64,000 nucleotides of DNA, from assembly GCF_043641665.1 (NCBI RefSeq), contig NC_092190.1:15188048-15252047 (forward strand), given 5' to 3'. Below, piece after piece: positions 31,411 through 43,944 of this stretch. The notes under the pieces were generated by a model that was not told the DNA's origin, made no database searches, and saw only the letters and a list, made by a program, of their open reading frames with translations. Within the stretch, counting starts at the first letter, position 1, and every line of letters begins with the position of its first letter. This DNA comes from Enoplosus armatus (Eukaryota; Chordata; Actinopteri; Centrarchiformes; Enoplosidae). Both the position numbers and the translations under genes were made by a program.

Positions 31411-32888
31411 TGCTTGTTCGGATAGGAAGGCCCTGGCTTTTTTGATTCAGAGACACTAATGAGGGCTAGCAACTGGGTACTGATAATCATCTGTTGCATT
31501 TTGATACATAAGCAGCTTGTGATCACTATAAATGACGATACATCACGACAGCTGGTACAATGTGAATGCAGCATGAATAGCTGTGGTTACAGGGTGGGCT
31601 GCTGGTTGGTTTCAGTACCACGGACAGCAGCACCCAGCAACACTCCTCTTTCCTCCTCATGATGTCTGGATGTTTTTTTCTTTTTTCCAGGATGGCGAGT
31701 TAGTCCTTGAACACAGCACACCCTGCTGGATGCTTTAATATTTGCAGAAAAGACAATCACGAGAGCAAAATCCATAGATTAACAGAATTTAGCACATTTG
31801 TGGTTTTTTTTGTCCTTTCTACAGCTTAGTTTTTGATCTGGAAGAGAAAAAAACGGGACTGACTGAAATTACTTTGAATTGTCAAGTTTGATCACATGAT
31901 GAATGATGAAGTGTTATTAACAAAGGGAATAGCACCCCCACTTTATTCATTCCCCTTAAATCAAAGCAGATTACACACAAGAGACGCAAAAGATCAACAA
32001 GCAAAAGGAGATTCCAAGTCATCTTTATTATTATTGGTCATTTAGGTACAGGAAAAACCTTTTTGTCGTATCCCATAGCTCACTGCAGGAGACTGATCAA
32101 TATAGACAGATAGAGAACCAGACCCAGGTGAAACACTCACCAAGTTACATGTATCTGAAAATAAAAATATGAAAGTGATTCGTTTACCTACAGGTGATGT
32201 TCTCACACGTGAGGCTTTTTAAATACACATGAAAAAAATCATGCACATTTCAACTGGTTAAAATACTGAAAATCATTACAAAAATCTGTCCACCTGAGTC
32301 TGGTGGTTTGAAATCTTTCTCTATTTGTCTTGTCTCCATGTAATCATGTTTAACTCTGTTTGGACCACGATACCCCGGCAACACTTTGAGGCAAGGCTGA
32401 CCGACAACCAGTAATTATAATCAGGACTGATTTGAGAGGGAGAATGGTGGAAAAACACACAGTCGTAACTCCCCACCATTCCCCTTACTAAGATAAATAA
32501 ATAATAAAAAATAACTTAAAAAACTGCCTGTTTCAACTGCCTCAAAAGTGACCCAAGTATCATTGTCTTAAATTAAGGGTGTTCACACAACAACACATGG
32601 GAAGTCAGCATGCTCACAGTAACTCACATACAGATATGAATGTCTTTATAGAATATGTATCTGTCATCACAGCTTGGCAAAATTACAGTTATACACAACA
32701 AATGCACAATAACACCTGGAACCATAATACCAGCCAGCGGAAAAAGACCCGAATATGTTTGAGTTGTCTTTGTCCTGTCCAGAAAAACCTCCTGTAAAAC
32801 AGACAACGTCATCCCCTGCTAGATGGTGGTGATATCGTCCAATAACAATAGCCTATAGATAAAGAATTTATGTTTCCAAACAACCCGT

Positions 32889-32889
<1 letters not shown>

Positions 32890-32928
<39 letters not shown>
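32890..32928. repeat. (CA)n microsatellite
   Basis: Pure CA run in the probable bin1 3' UTR; it would be (UG)n in the bin1 transcript. Confidence 0.96.
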
Positions 32929-32931
<3 letters not shown>

Positions 32932-33519
32932 ATCGCACACACAACCATTTTTCTCTCACACTTATTACATGTTAATAACATCATGAGAAATGTGAATCTC
33001 TTTTGAGTCAGAGACTGAATGAATGAATGACTGAACGTGAGATAGTTTTCACTACCTACAGTAAGCGGCTATGCTGAGAGCAGTAAACCTGACAGAAGTA
33101 CAAAACGCTCCATAACATCCTAAGTTGGCAATTATGTTGACATAGTTACATTAGGCTATATGTAATCATTGCTTGGCAGCATACAAAAATAAAAGAAGTT
33201 GCTCTGGTGCATATTTGGAATCATCTGCATTTGAGTTAAGTCGTCTCTATGCAAATGGAAGGAATTGTTTTCGGCACATTTTTTTTAAAAACGAATGAGG
33301 CTGGTTCAGTTATTATATATTTGATAACGTTGGGGTGTAACCATATCTGCCTAACTATTATACTACCAGTAGCAGCGTGTCATTGTTGTGGTTTGGTGGC
33401 TAGCTTTTAGCGAGCCTGGCTAATGCATATTTGGAATCCCTTGTGAAAAGAAAAATCCTTGAAGAGTTTTTACATGCCCACTCCACACGACTTCACACAA
33501 ATTCAAACAACAAGGAATA

Positions 33520-33558
33520 AAAAACACGACTGTCCAAAATGAAAACAGTCGTGTTTTT
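33520..33558. repeat. Perfect 14-bp inverted repeat (hairpin)
   Basis: AAAAACACGACTGT at 33520-33533 and its exact complement at 33545-33558, with an 11-base loop. It falls inside the probable bin1 3' UTR. The loop and following bases carry no poly(T) run of a Pol III terminator type beyond the arm itself. Confidence 0.6.
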
Positions 33559-34878
33559 CTGCTCTATAGGAGTCTAAGATCAGTGTTTCTGTTTGGATTT
33601 TTTAAAACATTTTTATATTGAACTGCATATGCGGGTAAAGATAACTGCATATGCATTTATTTGGATTTTAACAACAGATTCATATTACTTCCACCATTGA
33701 ATCTAAACTAATACAACAACCAAGGGCCCATGTTTCACAAGTAAATAATTAAAGTAGGACTTGGAGATGGGCTGGATGTGTCCAACAGGCATTGGGTCAG
33801 CAGCAGAACCCCAGCACTAAGTGATTGTAGATCAGAAAATAATAAATACAAATACTGGCACCAAAACTGCAATGCTGAATCTTTACTGACACACGGCCTG
33901 CTATGCTGCACCTCCACTCATACGTGGTCAGAATTGCAGCCAGCCACCAAAAACAACCCAATGGGCACAGGTGAGGAAAGACATCTGCATGCCAAAAAAT
34001 AAAATGACACCTGATGGCTACACATGTGGCTAAAACGGACTATTGCCAAAAATAGAGATTTGTTTCAACAACCCATCTGTCAGCTTGAGAAGACGGAGAT
34101 CTGCCTCAGCAATGTTAATGAGTGATTCAACTCAAGCCCACTTGTTGATGAGATTTTTAGTTTTAGTTTATGTAAATTCCTTACTGTTTATGTGCTGGTT
34201 AGACTTCTGCACCTTGTGTGTTCAAAGGTCTTTTCAAAGTTTGACTGGGGGAAAGTTGCCGGCTAGGAGTTGGTTCCACTTTTTCAGCGTGTTACTTAGT
34301 TAGTGTTAGTAATTATCCTTCATGAAACAGATCTGAGGGCTTATATGTATGTAAGGGATACTCTGCTACACTTGGCATTGTCTCATTATTAAGTTCTCAA
34401 TCCCTCAGAATCAGATGAACAAAAGCACGTCTCAATAGACATTTTCTCTGTTAGGGTGGTGGAATATGCCTTGGAGAGTTTACAATGAGACATGATTAAG
34501 AATAAAACATGGTAATGCAATTGCAGTGGTAGTCATTGCAGAGGCACCCATCCCTGCATCTATTCTGTATGATCAGGATCCTCTAATCAATCCCTCTGGT
34601 ATGGAGGAGCAGCAATAGTGCAGCAAGTCAGCAAAGAGTGAGCACCTGTGAAATGGCTAGAACTGTAATTTGTAAATGTTGGCAGAAATGCCGAGATCCA
34701 CTTTTAGCACAGTGTAGCAGACCTTAGAAGTGCATGATATCAGCCAGGGCTGTGATAGCTCTGCTTCTATGGCCAAAGTCCTAGTAAAGATCTCAGGGCA
34801 AGAGAGGGAAGGAAGGATTGAGGCAAAAGGAAGAGAGACAAAAAGAAGGAAGCTGGAATGACGCCCTGTCCTCCTCTC

Positions 34879-34980
34879 TCACAGCCTCTGGGTGAAATTT
34901 TCAGGGAATACTCCTCTAGTGGCATTTTCTTTGTTCTGCTTCCAGTCGTCCTCCTTCATTCCCATCAGCCAGCCGTCATC
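34879..34980 (-). CDS. bin1: bin1 exon 20: end of the SH3 domain and stop
   Basis: 102 nt, [20 protein letters not shown] then [13 protein letters not shown] and TGA. WLMG and GVFPENFT are the conserved SH3 strands of amphiphysins. Confidence 0.95.
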   Translation of the reverse strand, partial: DDGWLMGMKEDDWKQNKENATRGVFPENFTQRL

Positions 34981-37916
34981 CTAAACACACAGACATGCAA
35001 ATAAGGACATATTCACCTCATTGTCACTGTGACACCACAGTACAATCTGTGTGTGTGTGTGTGTGTGCGGGTGTGTGTGTGTGTGTGTATGTACCTGTTC
35101 GTCAGGGTTGTCAAAGAGGATTACTAGCACCACATCACCAGCCTTCATCTCTAGTTCGTCTGTGTCGTTGGCAGCATAATCATGCATCACCTGGACCTAT
35201 ATCACATAAATACTAAGATGAATTACCTTCATATACACCAGATATATTTGGGTTAAGTAGATGCTCATCACTATTGAGATTTTATTTTTAAATTCTGTAT
35301 CCTGTTTTACCTTGAACACGAAGCCAGTTGGCATTTCTGCGGGCTCTGATACTACTTCTGTTGATTCTGGTGCTACTTCAGGTGTCTAGAAAAAAAGAGG
35401 CTCCATTTACTGACATGTAGCGCACAGTCCAGCTTGGAATAATGTTTTCAATTAAATGTAATTTAGTGTCACAATCGTTCCAGGATTTTAAGAAAATAAG
35501 GTATTTTTGACTTACTATAGATGAAAATTACCTGATAAAATGGATTTTTAAGTAAATGAGAAGAGGCATGTGTGGCAATTATAGAATCTTAATGACATAT
35601 CTAGCCACCTAAAACATAATCATGAAACATGTGTGTAAACACCATAAATAACAATGTGTATTATATTTTAACAATCTTTTAATATAAGGCTTTTCTCGTC
35701 TCTATAGTTATGTATGTATTTGGTTGGACTGCGTCACTGCTAATTGTTTCGGAAACAATGTTACATCATTACATTTATTCCTGTACACATTATAACAGTT
35801 ATAGTAGTTCATCTTACACTTTCCTCCTCTTTCGCTGGTACTTCCTCTGTTGCTGCTGCAGCAGCTGCTGCAGACTCACCCTGGGAGCAGAGAGACATAG
35901 AGGAATAACAGAGGGAGGTTAGAGAACGAGACAAAAGAAAGCTTGAAATAAGGAGGGGGGAAAGAATGACAGAAAGAAGAACAGACAGACAAGACAAAGA
36001 CAGACAAAAAGACACAGCCGCACAGCCTAAACAGCAAAGTTATGGCTAATACAAGCAAGTATGTTGAATAGACAGTAAGCTTGGATATTAATGCACGGTT
36101 GCCATATAGGTAAAGCTTTTGCACAGCATATTATTTGCATGAACTTGTGGTTAGCAGTGACTGTATATGGGAGCATGTCTATACTCTTCTCTTTCCCTCA
36201 GCAATTCATTTCCAACTTGCCCTCTGTGTCACAGTTGATGCATCCATGCTGCTGGTCCTGATGCATCCTAAATCTTCATCATCATCATCTCAAGATTTCT
36301 CCATCTCTCCACCTTTCATTCACAATGCATCTATCATCTGTGTCTTTCCATTACCCCATGCTTAAACCTCCTCCTCAAAAATCGATGCATCCATCAATTT
36401 TCGTCCAAATGCATCTCTCCATTTTTTCTCTCCTTGGTTACCTGACCCTCTTCATTATCCAACGTGGTGGCAGCTGGTGTGGCTTCTTCCTCAACAGCGT
36501 CAGCTGGAGTCTCAGCTGCAGGTGTCTCAGCTGCAGGTGTCTCATCCTCCGTGGCGGGCACCTCTGTGCCCGGCTGGCCCCCGTCATCGCCCCAGCCCTC
36601 CTGGGCTTCAGCCACGGGATCGTAATGAACCTGCTGGCTCTCATCATCCCCCCCTCCCTCCTGAGCCACAGCCACAGGGTCATGGTGAATTGGTTTGGTT
36701 CCGTCATCCCCCCAGCCCTCTGTGGCAGCCGCTATGGGGTCATAGCGGACGGGCTGTGAACCGTCATCCCCCCAGGCATCTGTAGCAGCAGCCACAGGGT
36801 CATAGTGCTGCTCGGTATCCTCTTCCTGGGCACCACTGTCCTCAGGCTGAGGGGCAAGGGTCAGGTTTCAAGGAGTCAGAGGTCATAAGAGATATTTTAC
36901 CTTATTGGTATTCTATGGGGTTCGTAAATCAAATGGTTGAGGGAAATTTAAGGGACAGAAAGGCTAGGTATAAGCAATATTTAAGAGCAGATTCAATGAT
37001 TCAGCAATTCTATGGGACAAAAGGTTTGAGAATTAGCAGTACGAGGAGAATAGGATCAAATAGTATAAGTAGGGCTGAGGATCAAAGTAAAATACTTTTG
37101 ATGGACAAGGGTTTAGGAAAATGATAGGGATATTAAAGGGGCACTGAAATGGTGCATAAGGGTTGTATTATCAGAATGGCGGTATTCAAGAATTTCAGAC
37201 ATTAAAGGACCATACAAGTGATTTTGTATGCTTCAGCCCATTAACTAAAAAATTACATTTACTATATTTTAGACTGACCATATTACAACATAACATATTT
37301 CTAGCCACGCAAGCGGCATGACTCTAGGTATGGCAATGTTGGTCGGTTGGCCTCATTGGTCCAGACTAAAATATCTTAACTATTGGATGGATTGCCATGA
37401 AATTTGGTACAGACATTCATAGTGCCCTGAGGATGATTCCTGATGCTGTGGTGATCATCTGGCATTTTCCTCTAGCGCCATATCAGGTCAAAATTGTACT
37501 TTGGTTCATGACCGAATACCCGACAATATGACATTCCCATCAGGCTCAGTCGTTTAGTGCTAATTAGCAAATGCTAGCATACTAACACACTACAACATGG
37601 GAAACATTATACCTGCTAATCATCAGCATGAGAATGTTAGCATGGTGTTAGCATTTCACTGACAAGTTCAGTTTTAGAGGCATTTGAAAATGGTTGGTAA
37701 TGGTTAATAAAAGAGCTAAAACATGCTAAACCACAAGAATGGCCTTTTAAAGGATTCAAACGTGGATGAGGGTTTGGGGAGTTGGCATCAAGTATTATTT
37801 AGATTAAACTTATTTGTCGTATTTAAGGGGAAATGGAGCAACGTATGAGCAGAAACTGGGCCATGACATATGCCATGGTCATTGATGTGAGGAGTTCAGC
37901 AGAAGATGTCAGCAAG

Positions 37917-37947
<31 letters not shown>

Positions 37948-40900
37948 AAGACCCAAGAAGATTGATGTAGAAGGATAAACCTTTACAGAGAAGGTTGAGG
38001 TTAAATTAAAAGACAGATGAAGAGGAAGGGTGGCAGCAGAAGGCAGAAACGCAAAAACTGCAGCCTTTTCCCATCAGAAAATAGATGTTGGATCTTCTGT
38101 GTGTAGTTTGCAAGCATGGTTTATATTCCCACGGCTATGTTCAGATGGAGAAAGAGGAAGGAAGCTTTGTAAGAGTAGAAGTGTCGTTCCTTTCTGAGCT
38201 ACCGCTGCTTTGCCTCAAGCTGTAATACAGCAGAACTGTGACACATCTCTCTTACAGTGATAGGAATGAACAAAAAGGTTAGTTAATGATCAGAATGCCA
38301 AGTCGCAAGCAAGGCTTTGTGAAGTTGCCCACTAGCGCTTATCTTTTGTCTCATTTCTATGAAACAATCCACCGAAAACATGAGCAACTTCACTCAACTT
38401 CAGAACAAAACTGTTCCCTGTGTCACATTTCGCACGATGCTAACATGTAAAGGCTACATGTTTTTTCAGTGCAACATGTGAACATACAGGGATAAGAGGG
38501 GAAACGGAAAGAAAGGAAGTGAATTCAGTTACAAATCATTTCACACGGAAGGGATTTTTTATTTACATTTACTGCACGATTAAATTTTTTGTTGTCTTTT
38601 ATGGATATCAGTGGTGTCTTACAATCAATCTTTAAAAGGTTCTGCATCTACAGTATTCTGTATATCAGCATCCCACACATATACTGTAAAAAGATGGAGA
38701 AAGACAACTCTTAAGAGAGGATTGCACATCAGACACCATTTATATTGATTCACTATATATAACAGTGTGAAATGTCAATTTGACACTGAATTTATCTATG
38801 CTCATTCCCAAGTTCTATTTGTGCTGTTCAACAATCTCTTCAGTGTTTAGTGTTATCACATCAAGCACTGCAGACACAAAGACAACGCACAAACAGATTT
38901 GGGACAGACAAATGAAAGAGATCCAGTTATGGGAAAGCTTATACAGAGATGGCCATTATAGAAGTCCCTACCCAGCATGCCCTGCATGTGTTGCACAGGA
39001 CTTTCAAACATACTCTGGGTGTGTAGCAGTGAGCATAATGAGAGTGGAGCTTGTATAATGGCTACATTAGTAGTAAATGTAAACAATGACAAATGAAGTG
39101 GAGTTACGGATGTTGATATGAACACAAATAAGAATATGCTGAAGAAGATGATGATCATAATGATAGTTATGTATTTCTGCAAATTAAAAAAATGCATTAT
39201 GCTTACCCATGTGTCCCAGTTGGCAGGCTGTGGAAAAAAGAGGAAGCAACAGAATGAGAAGACAAAACCAAACTCTTCACAAAGCTCTTGCTTATGCCCG
39301 TTGCATTCAATAAGAAATTTCCAGTGCAGATCCCATGCTCTAAACCTACAAGCCCATAGCAGAAGAGCTCCAGCAGAACAAGAGTTCAGGCAATACTTGG
39401 TGAAGTCTGAAGCACTAAGTGACGCAAGTCTGAGGAGATGGCAACTATCATATGTTTATTGTACTTGTCAGTCACCCACAGAGTGAGTGGAATGTAGGAG
39501 AAAGGTGCACTGCAAAACACAAATGTTGCAATCAGTCTCAAAAGCTAATTTCATTCATTTTCATTCAGAATCCACACAATCCCCTCCTAACAATGTGAAA
39601 TTTCACTTGCATCAGAGTATCTTCACAAATGATGCTGAGAAAAGATTTACCTTTAAATTAGAATCAAAACCCTTGCAATGAGAAGTGTCGGTAGATGTGT
39701 TAAAACTAAGAAAAAATCATTTTCACTCCACCTTTGAGGAAAATCAGTTAAATTTTAAATGATAAAGCTGTGATGCATGTTAATGTTAGTGTTGTCATGC
39801 TGTAGATTGCTGTAGATTTGATCTCACAGTAACATTTATGTTACTCAACTGTACGCTCAGATACAGTTACTCATGTCATTCCAGTACCTAAAACTACATT
39901 AGAAAGACGTTAAGAGCAGAGCAGGGTTTTAGTCTACAGTTCATGCCATGAGTGATCTGTGGATAGTGCCGAAGCAGGAAGAAGTGGTCACTAAAAGTAG
40001 GTTTCTACAGATCATCATGCCATCATCCACCTCTCGTTTGGTAAGTTGGAAAGAAGCAGCTCAGGTAACACCTCAAACTATGCCGAGCTTACCAAGTGAT
40101 TTCATGTTGTATCTAGAAGCTTGTTTCAACATATTTAAACAACTGCACTGGCAACTGGAAATGTCCAGCATTATAAATTGATTGAAGTCCTCTTGGGACT
40201 TAAATATCATGACATGAACTAAAATCTTATCTTATCTTCTGGATAAAATATCAAATCTCTTGTGAAGCTTGGCATTTCTTGCAGCGGAGGGTCTCTACGA
40301 TCTATATGTTCATGCCATAAATCATCCACCTGTGTGACCGTGGAGGCTTTGGTTGCTGCACTGAAAGGGTCCAGGTCCATGTCCAACAGGCTGCCCACTG
40401 CAGGACTGTCAAACTGATAACAACAGGAATAGGAGGGCTCATTGGCTGACTGGGTGCAATAGAGAGGGGAAGGAACAGGACAGAATAGAATAGAATAGAA
40501 TAGAATAGGAGAAAGGAGGGGCAGGCCAGAACAAGGAACACTTAAAGGCTCTGACCTGTGCGGGAGAGAGGAAAGTTAAAGGGCTGTGGCTGTTTGGCGA
40601 CAGCAGCTGCTCACTAACCTCTGTAGGGGAGGTGACGCTGATATCAGGAGCAGCTGCAGCATCAAACAGGCTGATGATGTTCTCTGTTTTCAACTCCTTA
40701 GAAGGGGTCACCTTGGGTGGAGGAGGCACTGCTGGCCTTAGCTAGGACAGAGAAAGAAATATGGTGATGAAGTTGTGCCACAAGTCAAATTAATATATAA
40801 ATTCAAGGCTCTGAATTTCAATTCTATATTCTGTTTTTGATTTTTTAACATTTACAATGGCTCCTATATGAAATGTAGCCATCATAAGTGTTATTGGTCA

Positions 40901-43494
40901 CACCTGTGTGGAGACATAATTTAGTGACGGTGTGTCAGTGTGTCAGTGTGTGTGTGTGAGAGTGTGTGGTTTACCTTGGATGGAGATTTGGGGATAGGCG
41001 GAGGTCCTCCTGGCCTAAGAGTGTGGTTAGATGCTCCTTTTCCACTGAGTGAATGAGAGACAGAGAGAGATGGAGGGGCAAAAAAAGAACACAGACTGAT
41101 TACAGAGAAAGTAACAAGGAAGGCGAACAATGTGAGAGACATATCTAGCAAAGGTTAAAAAGAGCAGCTAAGAGCTAACACAACTTGAGAAGTTAGAAGG
41201 CATGCTCTACAAGAGTCCAAGCGGAAGTTGTCATTGCAAGAGCTGTCATGCAAGAAAAGTGAACCTCCCTTCCCTCCATTCCTCCCCCCTTTCCCTCCTT
41301 CCATCCCATGCAAGCAGGCTATGTCTGTGCCTCCAGTAAGTCCTCACAAGCGAGCAGTGACAGAGGCATTCAAACGCAGCCCCAGATCTGTAGATATTTT
41401 AAGGGTCAGAAAACCTGCAACTTGACATGGAGTCAAATAACCACTCAGCAACTGAGCAGCAACTGTCAGAAAACTGTACAAATTACACATAGAAAGGGAG
41501 TAACAAGGGGTTAATAGTGGCCCAGCCCAAAGATCTAACATTGGTGAATAATGTGAAGCAAGACTGAAAATACACCTGCCTCAATGTGAAAAGTGGCATA
41601 TTCTAGGTGTATGCTTTGTTCTTCAACAAGTCTCAGTTAGTGGGAGATGACATACTACATTCCTTGTGATTTGGGTTGTATTGTTAGCTAACAGTGTTGC
41701 CTGGAGCAGCGTTAAACATACAGGTTTGCTCAACTCTCATATATCTGCAGCTCTGGGCGAACAACTCTCTGATCAATGTTTTCTGTGAATTCAAATGCAT
41801 CACCAAGCACTAGTTCTCGCTAAATCTCCCAAGCCAGCAGACTGACTGACAGACAGACGGCTGGACAGACAGGTCAGTTGGACAGACAGACAAGAGTTGT
41901 GTCACCATGGTTACCACAGTTGCTGCCGGTTACCTCCTATTTGTTCCTGCCGATGAGGCGCCGCTGTTACCTGTCTTTCTGTAAGGGGGGGTTCAGGGGT
42001 GGCTCCAGGTTAATGCCATTTTGTTTGTTTATTCCTGCAGCTTAAAATGTTTGTGATAAACTGTGTTTTAATCCAAGAGTTTCATATTTTCCAGATATAG
42101 CAGGGATATTTTTTTGAATCCCTAAAACCTGAGGTTACAGGGCTTTCACCTGAGTGCAATATTAACAAAATAGAAAAGCCAGACTTTTCCACACTGTCCC
42201 AGTACTTTTGAGTCTGAATAGTATCACTGTCACCTATTAGTATTTATTTAAACTGCTTATATTAATAGATTTCAAAAGATGCCTATATGCTGAAAATATA
42301 TCTTGACCTTGAATTCCATGAATCTCATCAGAATCAAAATCTTTGATGTTAAAAGTTTATGCAATGATTTTTTTTTTCTTAAACTGTCGTCTATTATAAG
42401 ACACTCTGCAATACAAAGTCTTGCTGTCTTGCTGTGGTTGAGTTTACATGATGGATCACTGCTCACTAACCTGCTTGTGTCTTCTCCCTCTAATTTCACC
42501 AAGACGTCATACAAATCCTGATCCAACTGCAGAGGGGGAAAGACAGGGTGTTAGATACTGTAGCTAACACCAATTACCATCACCATCGTCATCATCATCC
42601 TACACTGTTCTGACACAGTCCATGTTCATTATATCACATAATCTTTACATTGTGTTCAACTGTTATCTGATACACCTTTATCTTAATTCAGCATTAATAG
42701 TGGTCTATACACAAGTCTCACCCGGGCAATTTCCTTGTGAAACTTCTCCTCAAAACCAGCCAAACTCTGGAAGGTGCTGACATAAAACCCAACACGACTA
42801 CAGAGGGCAGAGAAGAGAAAGAGAGACAGTGTTGTCTGGATTACTGGCTTAGTTGAATGTCCTGCAAGGGTAAATGGCATACAAATGTAAGTGAAATGTA
42901 ATTATAGCATCCAGCTATCAGTTGGAACCTCAGTTTTCACAGACACTCACACTCAGACACACACATACACATACACACCTGTTCCAGAGTGAAGGTAACT
43001 CCTCTTGCAAGTCAATGTTAATCTCCTCAAACACCTTCTGGGCTCTTTCCAACTCATCCTCAGCCTGAAACACACACACACACACACACACAAACAAACA
43101 ATGTGTTGACAGTGCATTAGGGCACATTCACAAGTGTGTGTTTGATGTTCTGTTGATAAATGATGTGCTGTATGTGTGTGTGCGTAACATAAAACGCTTG
43201 TGATTATGTGCCAGCATGGTTTGGATACAGTGACAGTTACAGGGAACATGGTTAGAAAAAGAGAGGGATGACATGCAAAAACAAGGTCAAACTGAAGACC
43301 TCCTTGTTACATCTCATGTGTCTTCGACCGCTGGGCTACCAGGACACCCTTCGTTATTGTTTCATAGTCAACAGAAGTGCAGTAAGATTATCATGTACCT
43401 GGTTCCTGGACAGACTGCTCTGGGCAACATTGTGTGCAGACAAGATACCCTGAGCCCAACCTGGAGTGGCCCTCTCCAACAAAGAGGAGGGCTG

Positions 43495-43549
<55 letters not shown>

Positions 43550-43584
43550 GAGAGTGAGAGAGAGTGAGAGAGAGAGAGAGTGAA

Positions 43585-43652
<68 letters not shown>

Positions 43653-43666
43653 GAGAGAGAGAGAGT

Positions 43667-43700
<34 letters not shown>

Positions 43701-43888
43701 GAGAGAGAGAGAGAGAGAGAGTGAGAGAGAGAGAGAGTGAGAGAGTGAGAGAGAGTGAGAGAGTGAGAGAGAGAGAGTGAGAGAGTGAGAGAGAGAGTGA
43801 GAGAGAGTGAGAGAGAGAGAGAGAGTGAGAGAGAGAGAGAGTGAGAGAGAGAGTGAGAGAGAGTGAGAGAGAGAGAGAGAGTGAGAGA

Positions 43889-43944
<56 letters not shown>

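Larger units (their letters stand above)
32010..34878 (-). other. bin1: Probable bin1 3' UTR
   Basis: AT-rich non-coding DNA downstream of the bin1 stop, holding a (CA)n run at 32890-32928 and a perfect 14-bp hairpin at 33520-33558. A minus-strand AATAAA at 32029-32024 (or 31403-31398) would end the transcript. The extent is inferred. Confidence 0.35.

Noticed and set aside
36325..36785. Plus-strand ORFs of 144 and 102 residues
   Set aside because: Antisense shadows of bin1 exon 16; no family resemblance.
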